A stretch of 64,000 nucleotides of DNA from Ectocarpus siliculosus (GCA_000310025.1 FN649732.1:2181160-2245159); one strand, 5' to 3'; numbered from the stretch's first letter, positions 49,588 through 61,822 are shown. Translations and numbers: made by a program. The notes: generated from the sequence alone by a model not told the origin.

Positions 49588-52500
49588 TCATAGCTTGCTT
49601 CTCCGGGCCGGCGGGTCCTTCGTCAGGTGCTTCAAAGCCGCCTTTGGGTGTCCTGCTTGCATGCGCCTGAATACAGTATTTCACACGAAATGAGTCGGAC
49701 ATCAACGGGCGAAGGGGAGTGGGCAGTCCGCCCAACGAAACAAAAATCAGAAGAGGCGCCCATTCGCTTCGACATTAGGGTGCACGCCGAATGCAATGCC
49801 AAGGGATGCGGGGAGGGAGGATTCGCTGTATAGGTGGGCCGTGCAAAGCTCATTTGCAGGCATTGTCGTGAGCAACACACAAATCGCTTGGCACACGTGC
49901 ATGTAGAACGTTCGACCCCAAACCAGCGTCCGCGCGGTTCATTTCCCCATTTCCCCGCTCGTGTTCATGCGAGACAACTACTTTTCACAGAAGTTCACAG
50001 CATCACCAATACGTAAACCCACTTGTCAAGCTCCCCGCACTCCTCCGCGAACACCCTGAGCATCCTCGGCCGCCGGTCGCGCCACACCATTCGCTTGAAC
50101 GTCCTCACCGACTCTGTCGCGAAGCAGGTCTCGACCACTTTCTGCCTCACGCTGTGCTTCACCTGCGAGTATCGCGCAAGACCATGAAGCAACGAACACG
50201 GGGGGAGGGGGGGGGGGGTACTCATAGTCGTGCATGCCGTAGTCGTTAGACCATTGACCTTGCATCCCTACAAAGCCGGGATGGAGCACGCCGGGTTCTC
50301 ACCGGACCAGGCCCTCACATCACCAAGCGCGAAGCGCCGTGAGGTATTCGGCGAGTCGCATGAAGGGTGCGCTGCATCCTGCTAAGGATGTTCGGCATCT
50401 TGTGCGTACTTCCTTGCGCATGGACGACAGCTGCGTATGACTTGAAATATTTTCTGGTGCTTTCACTTCAAGAGACAGTTGTAAGCACAGTGTAACTGCC
50501 TCGAGGGTGCTTGACCAATTTAACACAACGTGATGCCATCATCCCCTTTGCGTGGAGTGCAGCTCTCGACCCCGCACAGCGTAATCTACTCGACCACCGC
50601 TACGGTTACCGCAAAAACAAAAACAGAGGCAAAAAAAGCAACCTGGTTGCCTAGCTCACAAAGTGATCGGCTTGTGTTACAAAGTCATTGCCTAGCGACG
50701 AAATCCACGGAGGAGGGGGGGGACACAGGACGTGTAGAAAACCCACGGTGCTCGGGCGCGCAAGTTAAATCCACGTGCAGGCTGCTGAGCAGAGCTTTTC
50801 ATGAGTCCCGCAAGGATACACCCCCCCGGAGTGTTTCGCTAATCACTAGGGCGGATGGACACATGGGTTGCAACGCGGCAAACACATATATGAAAAAATC
50901 ATAGGAGGGTCCAGGAAAATACTTGCCAGGGCTCAACGACAGAGGACAGTTTCCAGGGATTTCGTCGTGTATGTTCAATGCCAAGATTTTCGATTGAAAA
51001 CCAGGGTAGCGCGAGTAGCTTTGGCTTGAGTCGGTCGTCGCACGCCCATATTGAAGCCAAAAGCCATCCACCAGAGACGACACGTGACGACAGAATCGAG
51101 TGTTCATCCGGGGTAAAAGATCAACAAGAGCGGGGCATAGGATACCCCAAAATTCTGACAAACATACTGCAGCATGTCGCAAAAATAACTTCAAAAACAA
51201 CCGCTGAACAGGTGGCCTATCGTGGTTGACGAAATTTTGTACGATCTTGCGTCACGATTAACTGGCCCACTCGCCTGCATCAAGAAATCCTTCTCCGTGT
51301 CGGCCGTCACCACCGTCGAAACCAATCCCGACGACAGGGCCTCTTGCGCGCTGAGTTTACGACCCATGATGAGCATGTCGTTGGCACGAGCCAACCCCTG
51401 TTTGTTGCGCCCACGCGTGCATACCAGAAAAACGAGGTTTGCCAGTGACGGTGGTCGGGGAGGGGATCAGAGGGTGCGGCAGTAAGGCCTGAAGGAACGA
51501 CCAAATAATTGAGCATGTGAAAAACGTGCACAGGAAGCCTAACAATACGTGTCCTCTTGTGCCCCTTAGGTTTCACGTGTGATGATGAACATCTTTCTGG
51601 CGAGCAAGCACCCTTTCGCGTACGGGAAGTGGGGTGCGAGAGCAGCAACGTGATTGAAAGGGAAGATAATCACGAAAACAACAGGGCATCACGGCGAAAA
51701 CAAACCGTGGCAGCAACGTCGACACCACATCCAGCGATGAGCATGTGCCCCTCGGCACGGTGTACAAGAACCAACAGTAGCGTGCATACTAGGAGGGGAG
51801 GAGTCAATTCGATGTCCGGGAGCGCGCATTACAGTGCAATTACCGTAGGCGTAGGCCGCACCGATTCAAGCCGATTGAAATTTTTCTCACCAAAGTCTCC
51901 GGAAAAGTGAGGCTGGAGCAAAACTCCGGCACGATCGCGAGTCGAAAGAAGGGCGTCCAAAGAGTTGCGCCTTCCTTCACCCCCGCTGCTCGCTCCTCCC
52001 TCGCCGCAGGAATGCCGTGGCGCCGCCGTCCTCCAACATCCCCCTCCCTGGAAGCGTTCGAGGTGGTACGTGGTGGCCCCCCGTAGGCGTAGACTAAGTC
52101 ACAGTGTGGAAGGAGCGTTACGCCGACTCCAACGGCTGGCCCGTTGACGGCGGCCACGAGGAGCTTCGGAAAACGCAAGACTGCGCTCCCGAAAACCCCA
52201 AATGGCTGCTGAATCATCGGTACAGGCGAAATCGCTGGGGAAAACGAAGCATACCACAACACACAGCCGGGGCAGGAGGGTACGTTAATTCAGGTCACAA
52301 GCTGAAGCCATGTATCAACGGGGACTTGAGGGTTCAACAAAGACCCACCTGACAGAACATTAAACGGCTGCAACATCACCGCGGCGTATGAAATGGCGCT
52401 GGAAGCAAAGTACGCCCGGGAGTGATCGTGTTGTGTATAACTCGGCCCAGCTGGGAGGATGGGAGTTGGGAAGGGGCAAGAGTCCCAGAATGTCGGTTCG

Positions 52501-54312
52501 GCCTGAAGGCTCCCTGGAAGGCCGCACGAAATCAAGCCCCGACCAGAGGTTGCAGCAATGAAAAAATACGTAATCGAAAGCAGCCCCTTAGAAAACATAT
52601 CACCGAATGCCACTTCGCATCCCTTTCGGGGAAAATCGAGCGGGAAACAGCGGCTCGGGGGTGGGCAAAGGACTTTCGGCGCCATTTCGCATGATTGTTC
52701 TCAGCACTCACACTGTCGTTGGAGCTCCTTAATATCGGCACCGCTTGTGAAGTACCCCCCTGACCCCGTGATTACTACCGCCAAGACGGACTCGCTGCGC
52801 TCAGCCGTTTCAAGGAGTTGAACTACGCGCAAGTAAAGTGCTCCATTGAACGCGTGTTTCGACTACGAAGCACGCATGGACGCACACGTTGCGGGGGAGA
52901 GCACCAAAAGACATGGGGAAGAACAAAAGATCAGCGAGTTCAAGGGACAAGGGTGGGATGAAACTTCGAGCGATAAGAGAGATGGGACAAGAAGGCGTGA
53001 CACGTATTGATAGTCACAACCGTTGGGTGAACACACGCACACGCTTGCAGAGAGCGGATCAACAATTTCACTGCCGGAACGGCTTGGATAGTTCCAATTC
53101 AACATGTCGGCAGCCACAGAAAAGCCGTCTTACAGCAGCAATTAGGTAAAATACCCAAAAAAGGACAAGAGAAGCACTGTACATAGGCAATGATGGTCAC
53201 TCTCAGCTCCAGCACCGACACATTTAGTGCCACCTGATGTGACAAAGATACAAGGCCATACAAGTGATCCCTCCGGAGTGGGCACAATAGAGCACAGTGT
53301 CATCAAGACGTGATGAGGATGGCAATAAAAGTAGGCAGCAGGACCAACCCATAGCTGACTGCCAGCTTCGGTGTGACGTTTCCCAAGCTCAACAGTTAAC
53401 ACAGCGAGTGCGACCCCCCTAGAATCTGCCACCCCCTAGAATCCGCCCCCTAGAATCCGCCAGAGAGATCCGGTTCATTATAAGAACGGCCGGACTTTTT
53501 TCCAGCCGGATTTTTGCCCATCCTGAAAGGTGATGTTTTTTGGGAAAGGAAAGCAATTGCATAGGAAACAGCCTTACAAATATATCTCCGCTTGTTTCAA
53601 CACGCACGTGTTGATCCAGAAAAACACGGCATTGCCGCCACGGATTTTGCCACTGCCAAGAAGAAAAAATGGTATTTGGCTGCATGGCACCCAGCAACCA
53701 GCTCACGTCCGACTCTCTCACCCACGATTCCGCACCACCTGGCAAAACAGCCCGGTGTGCAGACCCCACGTGTAAGAACTTCGGTGGCCGCGTTTGACCA
53801 AAACCTCGGTGGCCAGACGGTACTCTTGCGGCAAAATTACAAAATTACTTGCATATAGACTATTCCGGCAGTACGCACCGGAGACGGGAGGCTCCGGTAC
53901 GTGGTATCTAGCACCAGAGGGCAAGGAGTGGTAGACTATCATGCTTTGATTGGCTTGAAAGGACAGCGCTCAGATCCACAGCAGTCAGCAACATGTGTAT
54001 TCACACCTTCGGCCTGTTCAGAGTCAAGGTGGCGATGCCCTCCTCTTCCTGGTACAGCACACACGAAACACCATCCTCTCCCCCGCCGCCTCTGCCCCAT
54101 CCTCCTCCGTGACCGCCTGCTTCTCGTTCCTCTGCTGGCGAGTCCCTGCGTGTTGGCGATATGAGCTCGACAGTGCTCTCGTTGACCTTCAGTCCTGCTG
54201 CAGAACACTGGCACTCGCATAGAATACGACCGCCGCTGGCGATTCTACACTGTACCGAGGCGGGCGGTGACATACATCGCGGTGGAGACAAACACCGCTC
54301 CGCTGGTACCAT
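49588..54312 (-). CDS. Peroxisomal enoyl-CoA isomerase/hydratase (crotonase family, ECI-like), 7 exons
   Basis: Exons 54312-54007, 52862-52712, 52234-51891, 51397-51275, 50921-50820, 50162-50023 and 49666-49588 total 1,245 nt (414 residues plus stop) with every phase matching. Motifs in order are [49 protein letters not shown] with [39 protein letters not shown], and a C-terminal ARRSKL. These are the crotonase CoA-binding and oxyanion-hole segments. The SKL end is a canonical PTS1, placing the enzyme in peroxisomes, where this family shifts enoyl-CoA double bonds for beta-oxidation of unsaturated fatty acids. Odd points are a 36-residue insertion after DLVYA, a GC donor at 51274 (atgcag|gcgagt) and an N-terminal region of about 80 residues without a domain. 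The start is the first Met of the exon-1 frame; an upstream exon is possible. Delta3,Delta2-isomerase is likelier than hydratase, from overall similarity. Confidence 0.9.
50200..50218. repeat. G-rich homopolymer (C-rich on the gene strand)
   Basis: Nineteen bases, all G but one A. On the minus strand this is a C-rich tract ending about 38 bases before the acceptor of exon 50162-50023, where it may act as part of the polypyrimidine tract. Confidence 0.8.
53414..53461. repeat. Short tandem repeat in intron 1 of the isomerase gene
   Basis: Three consecutive copies of cccctagaatcYgcc with small spacers. It lies between exons 54312-54007 and 52862-52712, so it is intronic and unlikely to be coding. 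Confidence 0.7.
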
Positions 54313-54970
54313 TGTGCGGGACGCCGGGAAAGCAAGGCGTATGCCACACAGAAAGTAGCAGCATCAACTGCAACAACTTCGTCGCAAGCAACCCTCGTTG
54401 TGGGCGGTGATCGTGGGGTGATCCCGGATGCCCCGCACCATGGCGCCATGACGCGGAGGGCCAAGGCTGGCGTGTATCATATTGTGGTCCTTCTGTACAG
54501 CAGTACCCATTGTTCAAGCAGCTTCTGCGTCGCCCCCTGGTTCAGAACTTTTTTGTTACCGTTAAGCTTCAAGCTTGCCACTTTTGCCTTTTGCCCCTTT
54601 TGCCCACATGCAGCGTGAACACATGGACGTTGATGACAGATGATGCTTGACGCACCATTTACCACACTAAAGAAAGAAAACCCCGTTCCGGCAATGTGTG
54701 GAAGCCTGGTTTGTGAAAAAAAATCACTGAAGATGAGTGTACAGCCGCTTGTAGCCTTGTGGTTATATTATTGGGGAAGTTTCGGAAATATGTGTGGTTT
54801 TGCCGAGGGACAAAATCCCTGTTGGTGCATACGAACCCCAACGTAGTGGTAGGCCATATCCCATATGGATCTCTTCTGGGGAAGATAGCAACAGTGGGAG
54901 ACCACTCCCCCGCAAGAACACAGTCACCATAGTCTATATGCTATTGTGAACTTGTCGAATGGTTTGAAAT
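54313..54970. other. 5' flank of the isomerase gene
   Basis: No supported exon. It presumably holds the isomerase promoter (reading leftward) before the retroelement-derived sequence that starts near 55 kb. No promoter element could be identified. Confidence 0.45.
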
Positions 54971-54975
54971 AATAT

Positions 54976-55860
54976 GTGGGTCGCACGGTAGATAATCCGT
55001 ATGCAAGATTTGCTGGGCACTTAGGTACCGGAGATCGGTTGGGCAGGACACTACACCTAGATTGGACTAAGTGTGAGGTTTTCGAGCTCGAGACACTTCC
55101 CCGTTACTTGCCGGAAGGCCATACGTATGGTACACTATTGCAATGGCGGCAGAGGGAGAACTCCTGGATTGCATGCATGGATGCCGTCAGAAATGGCTAC
55201 AATACCAAGAGAGAGATTGCATGCCCCCGTAGCCCAGGTTTTCCTTGGCATGGTTTTGGTACGCGACCGATCAAACGGTCTAGACACGAAGCACGCAAGA
55301 CTACAACGAATGGGGGTTGCCAGAAGAGGATGTTCCGGTCCCGTGATTGGAAACGACGAATACAGTACCTTGCTAAGCTGATTCAGTACAAGCCTTACAA
55401 AGTCAATGCCTACATCAAAGCGCTATAGCAACAAAAAACATGCTGCGCATGATTAGATATGTGGGGCAGGTGGGTATCACAGAGGATGTGCATTTAGCGT
55501 TTCAGACACTACGCAAAGCGTACCTCGCGACTTTTCCCCCTCCGTTGGTTAAGCAACGTAAGGTACCTCAACTGGTAGTGATAAGTTTTACTAGTTCTGT
55601 TGCAGATTCCTTGGGGCTCCGTGGGATGTTCATGCGTGCAAGTATTCTAGCGTACATTCCCCCCCAACACCGTGCATTCCGTGACGCTGTACAACGTATT
55701 ATCCCTTGCTTTAAGTCTAGATAGTATGATGTTCAATACCACCAACGTCGCGAGAGATGTAAATCATGGTAAATATAGATGTATTTGTAAAGACCCCGAA
55801 TGGAGTAAGTACACGGTTGTTGCGAAGGATGGTTCGAAATGTCTGATTACTACAGATGCC
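54976..55860 (+). pseudogene. Decayed retroelement-like coding sequence, unassigned
   Basis: Open segments 54976-55428 (150 codons) and 55440-55724 (94 codons) lie on the same strand as, and directly before, recognisable reverse-transcriptase remnants. The second holds VVISFTSSVADSLGLRGMF, which recalls retroelement polyprotein segments, but I cannot name the domain. Frames are broken by stops and shifts. It is listed as mobile-element derived because of its position and because no splice signals link the pieces. Confidence 0.4.
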
Positions 55861-56531
55861 TGATGTCTTATTGATGCCAACGCTGCAGCTGTGCTAAACC
55901 TGCAAGCTGGTTTTAGAGCAGAATATGCTGAAGCTTTGAATTACCTGTCTTTCTTTGAATCGCTCATAGACGCCATAGAATCGTACATTGGCGATGTATG
56001 TCATTAACTCAAAGTGCCACGCGGTGACATTGAGGACTGGGAGGATGCTTTGTACGACGCGATAGAACAAAAAGTGACTGACGCGGACAAGGGGGAGGTT
56101 CCTTAGCCCCTTACAGGCCACAAGATGTTGCTGTAGCTAGGACATCCTTTCAACAATTGCACAAGAAGGTGGTGTTTACGAGAGTCGACAAAGCGGCCAA
56201 CTGCATTTGTATCACATGTAAGCCGTGCTATATTGGGTTAGCCAGAGCAGAACTTGAAGGACCGGGGTACAGGACAGTACACGGAGAGTTGGAGTTGGTG
56301 AAACAGACGACCATTGACCGACAACATAAGTTTTTGGTAGATGAAAAGTTGCCCATCCCACAGCGGCAGTACAAAGATGAGGACGGTGACACCCACTCAG
56401 AAGTTACCCACGCGATACCTCACTGCTAAACTACATAAGCCGTTGGTAGCGACACGTGGAATTACAGCTTGTTGCGGTACGATAACAGAAGGGGTGGCTA
56501 AGGTAGTTAACGCAGTTCTGGTAACAGTAGC
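55860..56531 (+). pseudogene. Reverse-transcriptase fragment of a non-LTR or Penelope-like retroelement
   Basis: Reading across frames, the segment encodes LQAGFRAEYAEALNYL, GDIEDWEDALYDAIEQKVTD, then VVFTRVDKAANCICIT with YIGLARAEL, and finally RYLTAKLHKPLVATRGITA with CCGTITEGVAKVVNA. The order DKA...Y...EL, then KLHK followed by R-x-I, is the N-terminal part of a reverse transcriptase seen in Penelope-like and related retroelements. Stops and at least one frameshift (near 56400) break it. The catalytic core downstream of this part is missing: the sequence changes to gypsy-type at about 56.53 kb. Confidence 0.55.
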
Positions 56532-59500
56532 TTGACGTCCCCAGAAGACGTTGGTGTGTATCTGATCCGAGCGACAGGTCACGCATCACCCGGACAAACC
56601 ACGCCTGGCGTTGGTTTGGGTGGGCTGGCGCCCCCGAGCGAGAACGCCGCTTTGGGTGGGCTACCCCTCACTTCCGATGATTTTGCGGATTTTCGCAAAC
56701 ACGGGCCTCGAATGAGGATTGACGACCTTGATGCTCCTGCAGGAGAATTCGTCGCTCGTGTTTTTCCGTGCGTCAATGCGCGAGGACCTTTGCGACACCT
56801 TGCGGACGATCGTGCATTGTCTTGCACCGAACACTCCGTATTTGCTGTGCCTGAGGATATTTCCGCTGCAACCCAGAAAAAACAGGGCGCTGTGCCGGCA
56901 CTCCGGTCTTCAGCTTCTCCTGTTGTGTCTCCGATGAGACCATTGTATAGGGACACCGCCACGGTTTACGGACCGTCTGCGCGACCCCACACGGATACAG
57001 CTGCATTTGCGCTCCCTATCCATGACACACAGACCGCCGACGATAACTCTCGGTTGCCCCCTGTCGTGTCTCCTGCGACAGCAACTGTCGACGCCGGCTC
57101 CCACTCTGATCGTTTGGATGCCGCCGACTCATTGCCGCCGCCTTCGACCTCTCGGTTGCAACCGCATCGTATTGATCCGTCGGAACTGATCTCTACTCGT
57201 ACGCGTCGCAGAACCGCGGCTGCTGCGGGTCAGCCTCAACCCTATGTAAACTACGGTTTCGGTCCTGATTTGTCGATCCCCCCACACGCAGGCGCTTCTC
57301 GTCGTCAAACACGAGTGACGCCAGCTGACACCACGACTGAGCCTGCTGTCGAACCTGTCCCAACGGTGCCCATACCGCCGCCGGAGACGGTTACCGACGC
57401 CCCTACGGGTCCTCTGTTGGGTTTGTCACAACCGGCTGCTGCAGCTGGTAAGGCAACGCCCGAAGTGGATTCCATGGTCCTCAATCCTGCTGAGTTAGAA
57501 TTCCGTGAGTCCGTCGAACGCTACACGCGTGCCGATTGGGCGCGGGAACAGCAGAAAGAGCCCGTGTGTGAAGCCACCATCCGCTACATTCTCCTCAAAC
57601 ACCCTCAGAGTCTACCTATCGATTTCTTTGCCGGAGTGTCATATCACTCCAGACATAGACCATCGTTGGAGGATATTCGAGAGCTTGCAGATAAAGGACG
57701 CCTCGTCACTGATGATGGCCTTTGCCTCTTGGTACGAAAGAATACCAAGCCCCCGGTCTCTTCTGACCGTCCCGGAGGACGAGCTGCACGTCTGTTGAAT
57801 GACGAACCCACTCGTATTTACGTGCCCATGTTAATGCGACCTTGGGTCATGCAAGCTTGTCATGCCAACGCCCTCTGCCACCTTGGTACCGCTCGCACGC
57901 TTAGCTTGCTTGAGAGGTTTTACTGGTGGATTGGGATGAGTATCAGTACTCGTTGGTGGATTCGGCGATGTTTGAAATGTCAGGCCCGCAAAACTGCGCG
58001 CCAGACTATTCGCTGGCCGATTCTCACGATCCCTCTGCCTTCGGCACCAGGGGTCGCGATTAGCGTCGGCTATTTTGGTCCGCTTCCCACAACTCCGCGA
58101 GGTTTCTCGTATATTTTGCTATTCACTGACCGCTTCAGTCGGAGAGCCAATATGTACGCAGTGACTGACGCCGAGTTCACCGCTGAAGGTACAGCTGACG
58201 CCCTTGTCAATAAATACATGCCTGTTTGGGGATGCCCCCTCAGCATTCTTTCTGACAATTGATTGCAGTTTCGCTCCAAACTGTCGGTTGCCATCCTAAA
58301 ATTGCTACGCGTCCGAGAAATTACGACGAGCGCGTACCACCCTAGCGGCAACGGAGGAGTTGAGCGCGTGAACCACACCATGGCCCAGATGCTGGCGATG
58401 GTTGTGAACGAACGACAAGATGATTGGGACATTCATCTCCCTCATGTTGAATTCGTGTACAACAACTCCGTTAGCGCTGCAACAGGATTGGCGCCCAATG
58501 CGGTGCATATGGCGCGCCTTCCCAGGTTTCCACTGACCGTTTTTGGCCACATTTACGCTCATGGCCACCAGTCGCTTGCCCGTGATCAGCTCGAGTATTG
58601 CAACCTTGCCGCCGATCGGCAACGGCGCTCCTACGAGCTAGTGCGTGAACAACACGCACTCACAGTTTCCAGTATGGAAAGACGGAACTCGAAACTGTCT
58701 GATGCCTTACACAAACTACCCGTTTACGCTACCGGTGGTTGGGTGTGGGTCTACAACCATTTGGCTACCATCCGCCAAGGTGCCAAACTCACTTCCAAGA
58801 CCCGCGCAGACGCTGACTCCCAGGTACTCAAGAAGAAGCTGTCCTTGAGTTGGACAGGTCCTTTTAAAATCCTCGCAGTCGGTCCTTGCAACAAGGCTCC
58901 CGATGGCAGCCCGGTGGCTGACAAGCTCCTGTACTTGGATCTTCCCTCCGATATGCCCGGAGTGGATGCCAAGCACCGAGTTTCTGTCGCTCTTTGCAAA
59001 CCGTGTGCCAACCCACACGATAGTGACGAGATGCCTCGGCTCTTGCCTGCAGGCCTCACGCAGTATTTTCTCAACAACTACGCGACGAAGTCTCCACCAT
59101 ACCATGTTACCGCGGACGATGTTTCGGCGCCTGTCCGTAGGCTCGAGGTTTAGAAAATCACGGGACACCAGTCGGTTCGAGGACGTTGCGGCGTCATCGC
59201 AGTCATGTACGAGGCCCACTGGAAAGGTCTTATGCGCCCCTCGTGGGAACGAGAAATGGACCTCCAACACTCTCGAAAACAGATTCTTCTGTATTGGGCT
59301 GGTACACCCGACCAACACCGGCAGACTAACCGTCTGTATCGTCGCATGCGCATTGGCGCCGCGGAACGTGAACTGTCTCGCATCAAAGGCGAGCGGTCCT
59401 CGTCGCCTGGGTACGAATATGTTCCCCGCGATGTTTGGGCCCGCCGTTTTCGCAACACCGTGCTGCCTGTTGGCGCACACTTCTGGTACAAGGCCCAAGA

Positions 59501-59735
59501 CGCTCTATGGTGGCTAGGGAAAATCTCCGGACACACTCCAACTACAAACGTCTTCTTCGTTCGCTTCCTGGATGACCCTGGACCTGTCAAGACCACCCTC
59601 TCCCCTTCGCGCTACACAACAGCTTTGGGGGCTGTTTGTGGTTCTTGGTGCCTTCAGCTGCACCGAAGTAGTCCCTTCATGCGAGGTATCTTGCGCAATG
59701 TAGACGTGTCGCGTGGTACGGCTATAGATGCCTGA
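56532..59735 (+). pseudogene. Ty3/gypsy integrase with chromodomain, inactivated
   Basis: One frame runs 3,204 nt, broken by TGA at 58260-58262 and TAG at 59151-59153. The N-terminal 330 residues are Pro/Ser/Thr-rich. Then come an HHCC zinc-binding module (CHANALCHLG ... RCLKCQARK), an integrase core (YFGPLPTTPRGFSYILLFTD, then CPLSILSDN, YHPSGNGGVERVNHTMAQML), a chromodomain-like segment (AHWKGLMRPSWEREMDLQHS) and a Tudor-like end (HFWYKAQDALWWLGKIS). The first catalytic Asp of the D,D,E triad is replaced by Gly (ggc at 58068-58070), and the first stop falls directly after SDN of the second motif. No protease, RT or RNase H precedes it. It is a truncated, dead copy; integrases of this type insert retroelement cDNA. 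Confidence 0.9.
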
Positions 59736-59826
59736 TAGCACTGTTGCCTTTGTTTTTATGTTTATGTATATGTATGTGTATATGTTTGTGTGTTACATGT
59801 TTGTGTTTATGTATGTTTGTCTGTAT

Positions 59827-60084
59827 GTTTCTAGCTCGCCCTCTCGATCTATTTTCGAGACTGGCTATTGCTTCTGTATGTTTCTAGCTCGCCATCTCGA
59901 TCGATTTTTGAGACTGGCTGTTGCTTCTGTGTGTTTCTAGCTCGCCCTCTCGTATATTTTGAGACTGGTTATTGCTTCTGTAGGTTTCTAGCTCGCCCTC
60001 TCGTATATTTTGAGACTGGCTATTGCTCCTTTATGATTTCCACTCGCCCTCTCAATCTCTTTGAGACTGGCTCTTGCTTTTGTG
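59827..60084 (+). repeat. Tandem repeat, five copies of 51-53 bp
   Basis: Copies start at 59827, 59880, 59933, 59984 and 60035. The core is gtttctagctcgccctctcg ... gagactggctattgcttct. The first four are close; the fifth is more diverged (gatttccactcgccctctca). It starts 92 bases after the integrase stop and a T/G-rich tract, so it may belong to the retroelement's 3' untranslated region or LTR. Confidence 0.85.
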
Positions 60085-61476
60085 TTGCGTACTTTCTCGC
60101 CCCGTTTGTCACTTCTCGGTCGGTTGTCGAAAGTTGTCGCTCCCCTTTCCCTTTTTTTCAGTGCGACCTAGGTTCGTCATTAGTTGCGGTTACACCCAAA
60201 TTTGGTGCATCGTTTACGCCCCCCCTATGGTTTGCTTTGCATATTTTGTGGTCCAACGTTCCGCCAGTGCTTCTATTGCATGCCACGGCCAACGTGTTCC
60301 ATCTGGATACTTTCTTTAGCATTTTTCTTCATGCAATTGGCTTTGACGTCCAATTAGGATTGCTTTCCTCGCCCCACCCCGATCGCAAGCACGTTGTATC
60401 GTGACATGCGAACGTTGTTTTTGACGTTGGTTCCTGTCCTTTTCTTTGGCCGTTGTTTACGTTCCCCGGAAACCCCCTCTTTCCCTGCTTTTCTCGATTT
60501 TGGTCGACCCCTAACGGTTTTCCATGTAGTTTGATCCTTTGCAGGCTCGGTTTTCGTTTCTCATTCTTTGTGTTTACATTTCAGCATTCGATCGCATCGT
60601 AGCCCCCCTTCCCGTAAGGTTCTGACTTACTTGATTGCGTATTCGATCGGTTCATTCGTGCGATATCGTTTGTGATTTTCTCTTCACGATTTCGTTACTT
60701 CGTGTTACAATATGGTCTTTTCGGTTCGGATGTTTTGGTTATTTTTCACACCCATGTGCCTTTTCCCGATTTTATCCGCCGACTTTGCCGCCCCGGCTTC
60801 TGTGTTTTCTTCTTTCTTGGTTCCGCTTCTTTGGTTTGGTTAACGGAGAGCTGCGGGTGAGGGTTTTGAGTTGTCGTATCTTCGATCCATCCCGCAATCC
60901 TCTTGATTGACTAGAGTCCCTCCGAGGTTTGCTTCGGTATCTGCATCTACGTCCACTCAGGGTGGGCTATTGTTATGGTATTTGGAGGTAGACATGTGAT
61001 CGTGGTTGATCATGGTTATTTGGCGCCGTCGGATGCTAAGACGTGACGTCATGCTAGATCAGGGCTTTATGCCGACACATGTGCCCTTCTGTTCAGTGTG
61101 TGCGTACAGGCGATCTATGATCGTGTGTGCGCGGGATATTGTGAGTTGGCTTGGAAAGCGTTAATCAAGAGAAAGAGAACAACGGAAAGCAACAACTACC
61201 TGCTACTGTGGTCGGACAAGAGAGTTCCACACAGCTCAAAGGTGATTGATTCTGAAGGAAGGGGTCAAATACCATTACACATACTGGAAGAAAGTGGAGC
61301 TGAATGTTTGGAAGCGAATAGATATGAAGGACTTTTCTTGGTAGACTAGCTTGCGTGCTATCATGTGTTGCTTTTGTTTTGATTATGTTTTGCTGTATTG
61401 GGGAGGAAGTGTTTCGTTCCTTTGTTGAGCAATTCCTGAAGTGTTGTTATTTTGTGTTCGTACACCGTGAGGTCTA
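60085..61476. other. Repeat-flank sequence without a supported gene
   Basis: T-rich sequence follows the tandem repeat. An 83-codon plus-strand frame at 61098-61349 encodes LAWKALIKRKRTTESNNYLL and ends RYEGLFLVD. It could be a retroelement remnant but matches no family I can name. No LTR boundary could be placed. Confidence 0.4.
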
Positions 61477-61822
61477 TGTTAAGGAGGACCCGATTCGCAG
61501 GGTATCCGTCGATTGACTTTTACCAGAATCGGTACACCTTCGCACATGGCGTCAGCGGCAGGATACTGGTTCGAATCTCCCTGGGTGCACACTTTTTCTC
61601 CTGACGTGGACATTTTCCCATGGACACAGTGTGTGTCAGTCCTGAGAACACCTCTTGGAATCGATCCTATAAAGAACCTTGTGACACTTCCATCGAATTA
61701 CCCGTCCTGGCCACAAGAGGTTCCCAGTTGAGGGTAAATTCTGTGGGTGGAGAGTGTTAAGGAGGACCCGATTCGCAGGGTATCCGTCGATTGACTTTTA
61801 CCAGAATCGGTACACCTTCGCA
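61477..61822 (+). repeat. Pair of identical 68-bp direct repeats flanking 210 bp
   Basis: Copies at 61477-61544 and 61755-61822 are identical over 68 bases (starting tgttaaggaggacccgattc and ending ggtacaccttcgca). Flanking bases differ on both sides. The 210 bases between them have no recognisable coding content. A tiny terminal-repeat retrotransposon (TRIM) or a recent segmental duplication could produce this. Confidence 0.85.

Noticed and set aside
61018-61040. tggcgccgtcgg, resembling a retrotransposon primer-binding site
   Set aside because: No LTR end (CA) precedes it and no polyprotein follows, so chance similarity is likely.
61568-61585. A tRNA B-box-like string (ggttcgaatctccctggg)
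   Set aside because: No matching acceptor stem, A box or cloverleaf could be built around it, so neither a tRNA nor a SINE head is supported.
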